DNA of 64,000 bases from an uncultured Treponema sp. (GTDB taxonomy: Bacteria > Spirochaetota > Spirochaetia > Treponematales > Treponemataceae): the NCBI GenBank assembly GCA_949300145.1, contig CASGDA010000003.1, forward strand, positions 163,493 to 227,492. The letters run 5' to 3'. The position numbers and the translations under genes were made by a program. Below, piece by piece: positions 26,678 through 35,784 of the stretch (positions are counted from its first letter, which is position 1; each line of letters opens with the position of its first letter). The notes below the pieces were generated by a model. The model was not told where the DNA came from and ran no database searches. It worked only from the letters and a program-made list of their open reading frames with translations.

Positions 26678-26710
26678 AATAACCCGGTTTCATATTTGAG
26701 GGAGGGAAAA

Positions 26711-28093
26711 ATGATGGAAGAGATGAATACAGTATTTGACAAACATTTCGTGGAAGGACGTTTGGAAGAATACAGCAGATTCGCGACTGAATGCAGTCAG
26801 GTTGACTCCTCGTTGTATACAAAATATGAAGTTAAACGCGGTTTACGTGATATCAGCGGTAAAGGTGTTTTAGCCGGATTGACTGAAATTTCAGAGATTT
26901 TGGCATATGTAATGGAGGATGAGGACCTGGTTCCATGCGAAGGCAGGCTTTTTTACCGTGGTTATGATATCCGTGATATTGTGAAAGGCTTTCTGGATGC
27001 CGGGCGTTTCGGTTTTGAAGAAATAACCTTTCTGCTGCTTTTCGGACATCTGCCCTCAGAGCAGGAATACAAGGATTTCAGGACGGTGCTCGCCTCCTAC
27101 ATGAATCTCCCGGAAGTTTTCCTCCGTGACACAATCATGACTTCCCCCGGGCATGATATGATGAATCAGCTTGCCATGAGTGTTCTTGCCTTATACACCT
27201 ATGACGATGATCCCGAGAATATTTCCGTTCCGAATGTCCTGCGCCAGTGTATCCAGCTCATATCCCGCTTTCCTATTGTTATGGTGCACGGTTTCCATTC
27301 CTACGCTTATTATTACAATAAAACCAGTTTAATTATACATTCCCCGGAGCCGTCCCTTTCCATGGCCGAGAATATCCTGCATATGTTGCGCCCGGATTCA
27401 AAATTCTCCGAGCTTGAGGCGAAAATCCTGGATATTGCGCTGGTTCTTCATGCCGAGCATGGAGGCGGTAATAATTCAACCTTTACAAACCATGTTGTTA
27501 CATCTTCCGGCACGGATACATATTCCGCCATGGTAGCGTCCCTGTGTTCTTTAAAAGGCCCCCGCCATGGTGGCGCCAATATCAAGGTTGTCAGGATGTT
27601 CGAGGACATGAAAAAAGAGGTGAAAGACTGGAAAGATGATGATGAGATTTCCGCCTACATCGAACGTCTTGTAAATAAAGAGGCCTTCGACAGAAGCGGT
27701 CTGGTTTACGGAATCGGTCATGCCGTTTACTCCCTGTCCGATCCCAGGGCCTTGATTTTCCGTTCCTTTGTTGAAGAGCTCGCAAAGGAAAAACACGCCG
27801 AGGATGAATACCTTCTTTATTCCAAAGTGGAAAAACTTGCCCCGAAAGTCATCAGCCGCTTCCGAAAGATGTACAAGGGTGTAAGCGCGAATATTGATTT
27901 TTATTCGGGTTTTGTTTACAAAATGCTGAATCTTCCGGAAGAGCTTTTTACGCCTATTTTCGCCGCCTCCCGTCTGGCCGGCTGGTCCGCCCACAGGATT
28001 GAGGAGCTGGCGAACAACGGCAAAATCATCCGCCCGGCTTACAAGTCCGTATGCCGCCAGCGGGAATATGTTCCGATGGAAAAACGGGACTGA
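26711..28093 (+). CDS. gltA: Citrate synthase
   Basis: The enzyme condenses oxaloacetate with acetyl-CoA. The 460-residue sequence has the catalytic motifs HAEHGGGNNSTF (first His), GIGHAVYSLSDPRA (second His) and NIDFYSGFVY (Asp). The second motif usually reads GxGHRVY; here Arg is replaced by Ala. An N-terminal part of about 60 residues precedes the usual start of homology, making it longer than the 370-430 residues of most bacterial enzymes. ATG 26711 follows GGAGGGAAAA. It stands alone behind a strong promoter; with few TCA genes nearby it probably feeds glutamate synthesis. Confidence 0.92.
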   Translation: MMEEMNTVFDKHFVEGRLEEYSRFATECSQVDSSLYTKYEVKRGLRDISGKGVLAGLTEISEILAYVMEDEDLVPCEGRLFYRGYDIRDIVKGFLDAGRFGFEEITFLLLFGHLPSEQEYKDFRTVLASYMNLPEVFLRDTIMTSPGHDMMNQLAMSVLALYTYDDDPENISVPNVLRQCIQLISRFPIVMVHGFHSYAYYYNKTSLIIHSPEPSLSMAENILHMLRPDSKFSELEAKILDIALVLHAEHGGGNNSTFTNHVVTSSGTDTYSAMVASLCSLKGPRHGGANIKVVRMFEDMKKEVKDWKDDDEISAYIERLVNKEAFDRSGLVYGIGHAVYSLSDPRALIFRSFVEELAKEKHAEDEYLLYSKVEKLAPKVISRFRKMYKGVSANIDFYSGFVYKMLNLPEELFTPIFAASRLAGWSAHRIEELANNGKIIRPAYKSVCRQREYVPMEKRD

Positions 28094-28096
28094 AAC

Positions 28097-28114
28097 AGCC
28101 GGACGTTACCGGCT
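28097..28114 (+). terminator. Hairpin downstream of citrate synthase gene
   Basis: AGCCGG-ACGTTA-CCGGCT forms a 6-bp stem directly after the stop codon, between two convergent genes, but only two T residues follow on the plus strand and three on the minus strand after one G. It may be a weak bidirectional terminator or a 3'-end stabiliser. Confidence 0.4.
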
Positions 28115-29041
28115 TTGCGGCAGGTCTGTTTCTCCGTTCTCTTTCTCTTCTTTTTCCCTTTTGTAAACGGCTATCCATTTTTGCACGGGAACGGCCCAGT
28201 CATCTTCGTTGCATCCCTCCAGCAGCAGCCGTTCAAACATGTAGTTTATGTGCGACAGAACCGCCTCGTTGTCATCAGGTTTTATGTCATCTGATTTTAT
28301 GAAAAGATCGTTTATGAAATCAACGCCTTTTTGAATCGTAAAAATCTCAGGCTGGAGAAAAAGCATCATGTAAAGCGCCGCCGGCACACAGTTGACGCTG
28401 TGTTGTTTCAAATACAATACAGTTTCGGCTATTTCCAAAGCGCCTTCCCTGAGTTCACCGGAGTAAATCTGCCTTTCCCCGCTGTCCATGCCTTCTTTTT
28501 GGAAAACGTTGTCAAAGAATGTCCATGTCAGAATCACGACGGCAATATGCAGGCTTGGAACACACAGGAAATGGGGGTCCAGCAGGTGTATTATTTTGAG
28601 GTTTTTGTTTTTTCCCGGCGGCGGACGGTCCGTGGTTGTCATTTTAAAGCGGTATACCCTTGATGCTTCCCTGTATGCATCCGAGAGGCATGAAAGGAAG
28701 TCGGCGCAGTAGGGGATTGCCCTTTTCACCCCGAAACGCCGGATGATGAATGTGAACGGGCGTATCCAGAAGTGTATGAAATCCAGATAGATGTCGCTTT
28801 TATCCGGCCTGAATGGAATCGCCTTGTCAAGATAATGATCCACATTTATGACCTCAATTTTTTTCCACCCGAATTTCACCGAGAACTGGAGGAAGAAAAA
28901 ATCCCTTATAACTGTTATCAGATATTTACAAAGGCATTTTAGTGATTTCAGTCTGAAAGGCACTGTCAGATACGGTATCAGTATCCCCAGATCCTTTATT
29001 TTTTTTCCTTCAAGCTTCTTTTTTCGTAGGGAATCTTCCAT
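28106..29041 (-). CDS. Uncharacterised protein with PAP2-like motif
   Basis: I do not recognise this 311-residue protein as a named family. It contains HFLCVPSLHIAVVILTWTFF, which resembles the PSxH motif of PAP2/inositolphosphotransferase enzymes at the start of a hydrophobic helix, and later KQHSVNCVPAALYMM, which could supply a second active-site His. Other hydrophobic stretches (about 85-100) suggest membrane association. The C-terminus is charged and soluble. ATG 29041 is preferred: a GGAG lies 10 bases upstream and a TATACT -10 element overlaps the upstream ATG at 29071. It diverges from pyrF. Confidence 0.6.
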   Translation of the reverse strand: MEDSLRKKKLEGKKIKDLGILIPYLTVPFRLKSLKCLCKYLITVIRDFFFLQFSVKFGWKKIEVINVDHYLDKAIPFRPDKSDIYLDFIHFWIRPFTFIIRRFGVKRAIPYCADFLSCLSDAYREASRVYRFKMTTTDRPPPGKNKNLKIIHLLDPHFLCVPSLHIAVVILTWTFFDNVFQKEGMDSGERQIYSGELREGALEIAETVLYLKQHSVNCVPAALYMMLFLQPEIFTIQKGVDFINDLFIKSDDIKPDDNEAVLSHINYMFERLLLEGCNEDDWAVPVQKWIAVYKREKEEKENGETDLPQSR

Positions 29042-29086
29042 AAAGTCGTTGCTCCATAAGTTAGTATACATCTTTTTTGAATTTCA

Positions 29087-29101
29087 TGATAGAATAAAAG
29101 C
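29087..29101 (+). promoter_or_regulatory. Leaderless promoter of pyrF
   Basis: Extended -10 TGA-TAGAAT (TAGAAT at 29090-29095) is exactly 12 nt before the A of the pyrF ATG (29102). No Shine-Dalgarno sequence and no convincing -35 are present. Confidence 0.5.
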
Positions 29102-30124
29102 ATGAAATATGCATATGAAATGCAAAGGCTTCAGGCTTTGTGCGTGGAAAAGGGTCATCTCTGTGTCGGTCTGGATACAGATATTTCCTATCTGCCGCCG
29201 GAAATTATCAGGCTTTATGATTCCCCGGCGGATGCTGTGGAAGCTTTTAATCTGGCTGTAATTGAAAGCACGGCCCCTTACGCCGTTTGTTACAAGGTTC
29301 AGATAGCATACTACGAGGCCCTCGGATACTCCGGAATGAAATGTTATGCGAATACTTTGAAAGCCGTCCGGGCTGCGGGGATTCCTGTTATTGCTGATAT
29401 AAAACGCGGTGACATTGCTGATACGGCGTCCGCATATGCCCGCGCCCATTTCTCAGGTGATTTCGAGGCTGATATTGTCACGTTGAATCCCTATATGGGT
29501 TTTGATACTCTGGCTCCTTTTGTGGAGTGGATAGACAGGAAAGGGAAGGGGGCCTTTGTCCTTCTCCGTACTTCCAATCCCGGAATGAACGATATAGAAA
29601 GACTTCCTCTTGACAAGGGTTTTATTCCCAAAAGGCTGGCGGAGGCCTTCCCGGCGGAAATAAAGGATTCATCAAAACCGGTTCATGTTCTGGATGCAGT
29701 CGGACAGGGGCTTTCCGCTCTCATGGAACCATATCTGGATAAAACGGCTTCCGGTAATCCCGAGGGGGCAGGCGGTTGTCCTCCCTGCGCCCCCTTCGGC
29801 GCCGTTGTCGGCTGCACGGATTCAACTGACGCCCGGATTATAAGGGACAGATACAGGAATCTGTTTTTCCTGATACCCGGCTACGGGGCGCAGGGCGGTG
29901 CCGCTGATATCGCGGCGGCTCTTCTGGCGGAAGCCGGCGGTGTCGTCAATTCTTCCCGCGGCATCATTTGTTCCTGGAAAAAGGATTCTTCTCTGGCGAT
30001 TAAGGCGAGCTCCGGTACGCTTACGCTTTCCGAAATAGCTGAATCCGCCGGGCGGGCTGCTTTCAGCGCTAAGGCGGAAATTTCAGCCGCCGTTAAAAAT
30101 TCCGCCGCGGGTACAGGGGTGTAA
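29102..30124 (+). CDS. pyrF: Orotidine-5'-phosphate decarboxylase, type 2 (PyrF)
   Basis: PyrF decarboxylates OMP to UMP, the last step of UMP synthesis. The 340-residue enzyme is of the long (mycobacterial) type, with LCVGLDTD near the N-terminus, the catalytic ADIKRGDIADTA and LIPGYGAQGG near the phosphate-binding end. A Gly/Pro/Cys-rich insert of about 15 residues occurs at about 218-232. It heads pyrF-pyrK-pyrD, with one base before pyrK. Start is predicted to be leaderless. Confidence 0.94.
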   Translation: MKYAYEMQRLQALCVEKGHLCVGLDTDISYLPPEIIRLYDSPADAVEAFNLAVIESTAPYAVCYKVQIAYYEALGYSGMKCYANTLKAVRAAGIPVIADIKRGDIADTASAYARAHFSGDFEADIVTLNPYMGFDTLAPFVEWIDRKGKGAFVLLRTSNPGMNDIERLPLDKGFIPKRLAEAFPAEIKDSSKPVHVLDAVGQGLSALMEPYLDKTASGNPEGAGGCPPCAPFGAVVGCTDSTDARIIRDRYRNLFFLIPGYGAQGGAADIAAALLAEAGGVVNSSRGIICSWKKDSSLAIKASSGTLTLSEIAESAGRAAFSAKAEISAAVKNSAAGTGV

Positions 30125-30125
30125 G

Positions 30126-31082
30126 ATGACTTTAAAGTCCTTTCCCCGTATTCACTGCCAGACAAGGGTGCGTTCCTGTAAAGAAATCGGGGACGGCGTT
30201 TTTGAGCTTAGCTTGAACAGACATCTGCCCGTCCCGTTCCAGGTTCCTTCTCCGGCGGGATCTAATGCCGGGAAATACATTTCAAAAATTCCTGTTCCGT
30301 CTCCGGGTCAGTTTTTTATGCTGAAGGCTTCAATTTCAGGAGTCCTTCTGGCCCGTCCGGTGAGCGTTTATTATTGTGACGGAGCTTCAATCCGCTTTTT
30401 GATTTTGAAAAAGGGCAGGGGAACCGGTGAGCTGTGTGCTTTGAAAAAGGGCGATCCGGTGGATGTCACCGGTCCTTCCGGCAACGGCTTTATCCTTCCG
30501 GACAAAATAATCCCCGGGAATTTTAATCTGCCGGAAGAAGATGAAAAGTATTTCAACGAGTCAAAACTTGAGGCTGTCGCAAATGCGTCCGGGCTTTTGG
30601 CTTCCGCGTCGGCCCTGCTCAAGTTACTCCGTTCACGTGACATACACTTTCTGCGCGTGGCCTTAGTCGGAGGCGGTATAGGAATTGCGCCCGTCTCCTT
30701 TTTTGCCAGCCGTTTCCCCGAAAAGTGTTTTGATTTGTTCGCATGTTTCCGCTCCGCGCCCTACGGCATGGAGTTCGCCGCCCCCCGTGCGGAAAATATT
30801 TTCATCACCACGGAAGACGGCAGCGCCGGCGTAAAGGGGATGCTTCCCGATGTGTTCAATCCCTCGAAGTACGATGTGGTTTATGCCTGCGGCCCTGTCC
30901 CGATGTTAAAGTACATAAAAGCCTCATGCGCGGGTCTGCCTGTCGTCGCTTTTTTGAGCCTGGAACAGCATATGGCATGCGGTGCGGGAGCCTGCCTTGG
31001 CTGTAGTATACCTACATTATCGGGGAACAGGCGCTGCTGTGTGGACGGCCCCGTATTCAATGCCGCGGAGGTTTGCCTGTGA
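30126..31082 (+). CDS. pyrK: Dihydroorotate dehydrogenase electron transfer subunit PyrK
   Basis: PyrK passes electrons between the 1B-type PyrD and NAD+ through FAD and a [2Fe-2S] cluster. The 318-residue protein has an FAD-binding barrel (LARPVSVYYCD, GRGTGELCALKKGDPVDVTGPSGNGF), a nucleotide-binding part (VALVGGGIGIAP) and the C-terminal cluster motif CGAGACLGCS...CCVDGP. It is about 50 residues longer than typical because of a loop near 40-60 and another near 135-165. It overlaps pyrD by four bases (GTGA). Confidence 0.93.
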   Translation: MTLKSFPRIHCQTRVRSCKEIGDGVFELSLNRHLPVPFQVPSPAGSNAGKYISKIPVPSPGQFFMLKASISGVLLARPVSVYYCDGASIRFLILKKGRGTGELCALKKGDPVDVTGPSGNGFILPDKIIPGNFNLPEEDEKYFNESKLEAVANASGLLASASALLKLLRSRDIHFLRVALVGGGIGIAPVSFFASRFPEKCFDLFACFRSAPYGMEFAAPRAENIFITTEDGSAGVKGMLPDVFNPSKYDVVYACGPVPMLKYIKASCAGLPVVAFLSLEQHMACGAGACLGCSIPTLSGNRRCCVDGPVFNAAEVCL

Positions 31083-32008
31083 GCGATTTGTCCGTGAAAA
31101 TAGCCGGTGTTGATTTTAAAAATCCTCTGATCGCCGCATCCGGTACATTCGGATACGGGAGCGAATATTCCAAAATAATACCCGTGCACGAATTGGGCGG
31201 TATATGTTCAAAAGGCCTTACGTTTGAACCCAGGAGCGGAAATCCGGGCATCCGCCTCTGGGAGACTCCATCCGGACTGATGAATTCCGTCGGTTTGGAG
31301 AACCCCGGTGTAAGGCATTTTGTCCGCTCTGAATTGCGTGCCATGAAAAAGCTGGGTCCTGTTGTGATAGCGAATCTTTCCGGCGGTGATCTGGAAAGTT
31401 ATACGGCTGGTGCGAAGATTCTGAATAAAAGTTCCGTTGATATGGTTGAACTTAATATCTCCTGTCCCAACGTCAGGGCAGGCGGCATGGCATGGGGACT
31501 CAATCCTGAATCGGCGTCGGAGGCGGTTTCCGCCGTGCGCAGGGTTCTGGCGGACAAGCCCCTTATTGTGAAGCTGTCGCCCAACGCCCCTTCCCCCGCG
31601 GAAGTGGCCGCCGCGGCCGTCGCTTCCGGGGCGGATGCCCTGAGTCTTGTGAATACATTCCAGGCTTTTGCCGTCGATATCGAAAAGGCCGCTCCTGTTT
31701 TTAATAACGTGACCGCGGGGCTTTCCGGTCCGGCAATTAAACCGCTGGCGCTGCGCGTTCTGCGTGATGTGGTGGTTTCCGTCCCGGAATGCGCCCCCGG
31801 CGGATCTGTTCCCGTCATAGGGCTGGGGGGAATTTCCTGCTGGCAGGATGCGGTGGAATTCATAATGACCGGCGCTTCCGCAGTCCAAATCGGAACCGCT
31901 GTTTTTTCACGGCCCTCCGTGTTTACGGAAACACTCAGCGGCTTGACGGAATTTATGGACAGAAAAGGATACGCCTCTGTTTCTGATATGTGCGGTCTGG
32001 CATTATAG
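31079..32008 (+). CDS. pyrD: Dihydroorotate dehydrogenase, catalytic subunit (class 1B)
   Basis: PyrD oxidises dihydroorotate to orotate with FMN and works as a heterotetramer with PyrK. The 309-residue TIM barrel has NPLIAASGTFGYG, LMNSVGLENPG, the catalytic-loop motif ELNISCPNVRAGG and the phosphate-binding PVIGLGGISCWQDAVEF with GASAVQIGTA. The GTG at 31079 is chosen since GGAGG is 7 bases upstream and it overlaps the pyrK stop; a TTG two codons earlier is too close to that site. End of the pyr operon. Confidence 0.94.
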   Translation: MSDLSVKIAGVDFKNPLIAASGTFGYGSEYSKIIPVHELGGICSKGLTFEPRSGNPGIRLWETPSGLMNSVGLENPGVRHFVRSELRAMKKLGPVVIANLSGGDLESYTAGAKILNKSSVDMVELNISCPNVRAGGMAWGLNPESASEAVSAVRRVLADKPLIVKLSPNAPSPAEVAAAAVASGADALSLVNTFQAFAVDIEKAAPVFNNVTAGLSGPAIKPLALRVLRDVVVSVPECAPGGSVPVIGLGGISCWQDAVEFIMTGASAVQIGTAVFSRPSVFTETLSGLTEFMDRKGYASVSDMCGLAL

Positions 32009-32045
32009 AGGTGTCCGCCGCTTCACCGGCTGATTACTCCGGCTG

Positions 32046-34151
32046 TTAGTTGCGCCTCACCTTGAAGTCCGTCATATTCTCTTTCTCCATCAGGGTGTAG
32101 CGTTTTTCTTCTTTCTGCTGGAGTATTTCCTGGGCGCGTATGCGCTTTTCACCCTGTTTGCGGGTTTTTCTCGTCCATGTCCCGGAGCTGTCAAGGACAT
32201 GGGCTTTTGTATTGTCAGTGAAGTAAAGTTTCAGTATTTTGTGGATTTCCTTCCGCAGATTTTCCTGCAGAACGGGGAACATTGTCTCCACGCGTTTTTC
32301 GAGGTTTCTGGGCATCCAGTCCGCGCTCGCAAGGTACATCTCTCCCTGACGTCCGTTCTCAAACCAGAAAATACGGGCGTGCTCAAGATACCTGTCTATG
32401 ATGCTGACAACAGTTATGTTTTCACTTAATCCGGGAATTCCGGGTACAAGCATACAGATGCCGCGTATATTAAGCTCTATTTTGACTCCGGCCTGTGAAG
32501 CTTCGTAAAGCGCGTCGATAATATCAGGATCCGCCAGGCTGTTCATTTTTGCGATGATATGTCCCGGGTGCCCTCCCTCGGTGCGCTCGGTTTCCCGCTT
32601 TATAAGGGATAAAAGCTTGTTTTTCATTTTCACCGGGGAAATTATCAGGCGGGACATTCTCAGTATGGCTGAGCATCCGGAAATCATGTTGAAGAAAAGG
32701 GTGATGTCTGTCGTCAGCTCGCGGTTTGCGGTGAACATGGACATGTCCCCGTACAGCGTGGCCGTTTTGTCATTATAATTTCCCGTTGACAGGTGGGCGT
32801 AAGCCCTGATGGCGTCTGGTTCCTTCCGTATAACCTGAAGGACTTTCGCATGGACTTTCAGCCGCGCGATACCGTAGACAACGATAATACCTGCGTCGGT
32901 AAGCCTGCGTACCCATGCTATGTTTTGTTCTTCGTCAAAGCGCGCCTTCAGTTCCACAAAAACAGTCACGTGTTTTCCGGCCAGGGCCGCGTTTTCCAGT
33001 GCCTTTATAATCGGCGAATTTTTGCTCGTCCTGTAAAGTGTTATTTTTATCGCGAGGACATCCGGATCTTCCGCCGCCTCCGAGATGAAACGTATTACCG
33101 GGTCATAGGCCTGGTAGGGGACATGCAGAAGAACGTCGTTTTTCTTGATGACATCCCAAATGGATTCATCCGGCGGAAAATCCGTGGAAGGGTAGTGCTT
33201 CCATACGGGATCCCTCAGTTCCTCAAGTCCAGGGAATTTGGATATGGCATTCAGTGTCGCTATGTCAAGCGGACCGTTGACGCAGTACACATCCTGAGGG
33301 TCGAGGTGGAGGCGTGTACGCATAAAATCCATAAGCTCTTCACTGTCGTCGGAGCACAGGAGGCGTACCGGACGGGAGGAATGGCGCGCAGTCAGCACTT
33401 CTTCCATCGCCGCGATAAAATCACTGTCACGGTCTTCATCCACCGCGCGGTTCGCATCCCGTGTTATTTTGAAAAGCATGGAGGCTTCCACAGAAAATCC
33501 CGGAAAGAGTTTCCCTCCGAACACCCTTACAGCGTCATCCAGCAGGGTGAAGTTTTTCTTATCCCCGTCCCCCGGCAGCTCCATGATTCTATTCAGACCC
33601 GCAGGTATCTGCACAACAGCAACCTGTGTTTCACCGGCTTCATTTTTAAGGGAAAATACGGCGTGGAGTCGCAGATTTACTGTCCCAGACAGGAAGTCGT
33701 TGTCATCTATCCGCACCGGAGTTAAAAGCGGATATACATTCTGTTCAAAGAATGTCCCCAAAAAACGCTTCTGCTCGTCGGAATAGTCTTCAGGTTTTAT
33801 GTACTTTACTCCGGCGGCGTCAAGCCCCGGAAGGATTTCTTCCCGCAGAACGGAATATTGAATTTCCACAAGTTCCTGAACACGTTTTGAAATGGCGTCA
33901 ATTTGAGCGGCCGCGGTCATTCCCGACACGTCTTTTTCCGAGTTGTGTTTTGCTGTCTGCGCTTTTAACCCCGCGACGCGCACCATGAAAAACTCGTCGA
34001 AGTTGGACGAGACAATCGAAAGGAATTTCAGACGTTCCAAAAGCGGGACGTCTTTTTGCCTCGCCTCGTCAAGAACCCGCCCGTTGAATTCAATCCAGGA
34101 CAATTCCCTGTTAAAATAAACCGGTTTTTTCGCTTCTTCTTTTCCCTTCAT
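32046..34151 (-). CDS. ppk: Polyphosphate kinase (PPK1)
   Basis: PPK1 reversibly makes inorganic polyphosphate from ATP. The 701-residue protein shows the N-domain start YFNRELSWIEFNGRVLDEA and the two catalytic His regions, YAHLSTGNYNDKTATLY (phospho-acceptor His) and SIIDRYLEHARIFWF. The C-terminal 45 residues are charged and beyond the conserved domain. It follows ppx by 14 bases, an operon for polyphosphate turnover that fits the phosphate module at 14641-21370. Confidence 0.96.
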   Translation of the reverse strand: MKGKEEAKKPVYFNRELSWIEFNGRVLDEARQKDVPLLERLKFLSIVSSNFDEFFMVRVAGLKAQTAKHNSEKDVSGMTAAAQIDAISKRVQELVEIQYSVLREEILPGLDAAGVKYIKPEDYSDEQKRFLGTFFEQNVYPLLTPVRIDDNDFLSGTVNLRLHAVFSLKNEAGETQVAVVQIPAGLNRIMELPGDGDKKNFTLLDDAVRVFGGKLFPGFSVEASMLFKITRDANRAVDEDRDSDFIAAMEEVLTARHSSRPVRLLCSDDSEELMDFMRTRLHLDPQDVYCVNGPLDIATLNAISKFPGLEELRDPVWKHYPSTDFPPDESIWDVIKKNDVLLHVPYQAYDPVIRFISEAAEDPDVLAIKITLYRTSKNSPIIKALENAALAGKHVTVFVELKARFDEEQNIAWVRRLTDAGIIVVYGIARLKVHAKVLQVIRKEPDAIRAYAHLSTGNYNDKTATLYGDMSMFTANRELTTDITLFFNMISGCSAILRMSRLIISPVKMKNKLLSLIKRETERTEGGHPGHIIAKMNSLADPDIIDALYEASQAGVKIELNIRGICMLVPGIPGLSENITVVSIIDRYLEHARIFWFENGRQGEMYLASADWMPRNLEKRVETMFPVLQENLRKEIHKILKLYFTDNTKAHVLDSSGTWTRKTRKQGEKRIRAQEILQQKEEKRYTLMEKENMTDFKVRRN

Positions 34152-34165
34152 AATTGTATCGCCTG

Positions 34166-35734
34166 TTATCTTACTATTGTCAGTTTATATCCGAAAACAA
34201 GTTCGAACAGCCCGCCTTTTTTTTCCAGCGCCAGTTTTTCCATGGTGGTGTCATGCACACCTACCGGATGGAGGAACAGGGTTTCCGGAGTCAAATCTAT
34301 CGTGTAATCCGGTATGTGCTGGGAATGCCGGCAGTCGAGGGCATCCGCAATCCTTAGAATCGCGGACAATTTCAGTATCATTGTTCTTTCATCTCTGGGC
34401 AGCGCCGCATAATTCTGCTGTTCGGGCGACGGGTGCGACCCCCTGTGATATCGGACGATGTTTGCAATCAGGTTTGTGTCATCGCTGTTTAATCCGAATA
34501 TTTCGGAATGGCGTATTATGTATTCACCGTGGAGATGGTGCATATTTTCCCCGATAAAATTTCCTATGTCGTGAAGGATGGCGGACAATTCAAGCAGCAT
34601 CCTTGCGTGCTGGTCCAGTCCCAGCTCGCCGGACAGGGAGTCGAACAAAAACAGCGAAAGTTTTGTCACGTATGCGGCGTGTTTTTCGTCGTACTGGTAT
34701 TTCTGGGCCAGTGTCATCGCAGAGGAAATCGTCTGGTCGTAGAAATTCATTCTGGAAGGAAATTTGCTGTCCGTCAGTGTTGAAAGTACCACCCCTTCCC
34801 TGATGGACTGGTACGGTACGATAATGTCATCCCCCGCGATGCGGTCCAGAAAGAACTGGTAAATGCTCAGCCCCGGCAGCAGGGATTCAGCCTCGTTGTA
34901 GCCTATGCCGTACCGGTGGACAATTTCTTCCGCGGAAAGCTCGGCGATTTTTTCAACAAAGGTTGTGAAGTCCTTTCTTTTAATCTTTGCATAGAGGTCG
35001 TTAACCTGCACCCCGACGCTTCTCGCCGCCAGGCGTATGTCGCTTCCGATGGCGACAAGTTGTTTTATCGTGTTCAGCTTTAACTCTGAATTAAGTTTTT
35101 CGGCGGTGGTTTTTGCGTGTTCCTCCAAAAGACGGTTCATGTCTTTCACCGAGCCCATTATAGCCTTTATCTGCTGGTCGATAAAAACGGTGCCGATGCT
35201 GAAGCTGTGGGTAGCCGCCATTCTGCCGTTTTTAAGGAGCATTATTTCCGTGGAACCGCCGCCCACGTCCATGATGATAGAATTCTGCTTTGACTGGTGC
35301 GTGTCGGAATTCTTCAGTGCGTTTGACACAACCAGATACATGAGCCTGATTTCCTCTATGCCGTCGATGACCTTCACCCTGAAGCCGGTTTTCACGGCGA
35401 TTCTGTCCAGCACTGAATCCCTGTTTTTTGCGCTTCTTATGGCGCTGGTAGCAACCACTGTTATCTGCTGGTCGGATATCCCCCAGTTCTGCATGATTTC
35501 CCTGAAGCGGTTCAATATGAAGAGACACTGCATAAGGGATTCCCGGGATATAATACCGTCAGTGAAAACATCCCTTCCCAGGGATATGGCGATTCCCGCT
35601 TTGTCCATTGTTTCCCATGTGTTGTCAGGGAACACCTGTGCCACAAGCATCCTTATCGCCGTTGAGCCGATTTCGATTACACCCTGAAGCTTTGGAGGGA
35701 CATTTTCAGTTTTTGCGTCACGCTTTTTTTTCAT
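34166..35734 (-). CDS. ppx: Exopolyphosphatase / pppGpp phosphohydrolase with HD domain
   Basis: The 522-residue protein has a Ppx/GppA actin-like phosphatase core (GVIEIGSTAIRMLVAQ, VATSAIRSAKNRD, MDVGGGSTEIML, HSFSIGTVF) and a C-terminal HD-type domain (LSAILHDIGNFIG, HHLHGEYIIRHSEIFG, RYHRGSHP). It should remove terminal phosphates from polyphosphate and perhaps pppGpp. It is upstream of ppk in one operon. There is no Shine-Dalgarno; a TACAAT lies 16 bases before the ATG, so the leader is probably very short. Confidence 0.92.
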   Translation of the reverse strand: MKKKRDAKTENVPPKLQGVIEIGSTAIRMLVAQVFPDNTWETMDKAGIAISLGRDVFTDGIISRESLMQCLFILNRFREIMQNWGISDQQITVVATSAIRSAKNRDSVLDRIAVKTGFRVKVIDGIEEIRLMYLVVSNALKNSDTHQSKQNSIIMDVGGGSTEIMLLKNGRMAATHSFSIGTVFIDQQIKAIMGSVKDMNRLLEEHAKTTAEKLNSELKLNTIKQLVAIGSDIRLAARSVGVQVNDLYAKIKRKDFTTFVEKIAELSAEEIVHRYGIGYNEAESLLPGLSIYQFFLDRIAGDDIIVPYQSIREGVVLSTLTDSKFPSRMNFYDQTISSAMTLAQKYQYDEKHAAYVTKLSLFLFDSLSGELGLDQHARMLLELSAILHDIGNFIGENMHHLHGEYIIRHSEIFGLNSDDTNLIANIVRYHRGSHPSPEQQNYAALPRDERTMILKLSAILRIADALDCRHSQHIPDYTIDLTPETLFLHPVGVHDTTMEKLALEKKGGLFELVFGYKLTIVR

Positions 35735-35784
35735 AAGCTTTTACATTGTAACCCGAAAATATGAGTACAAAGTTAAGATATCGT

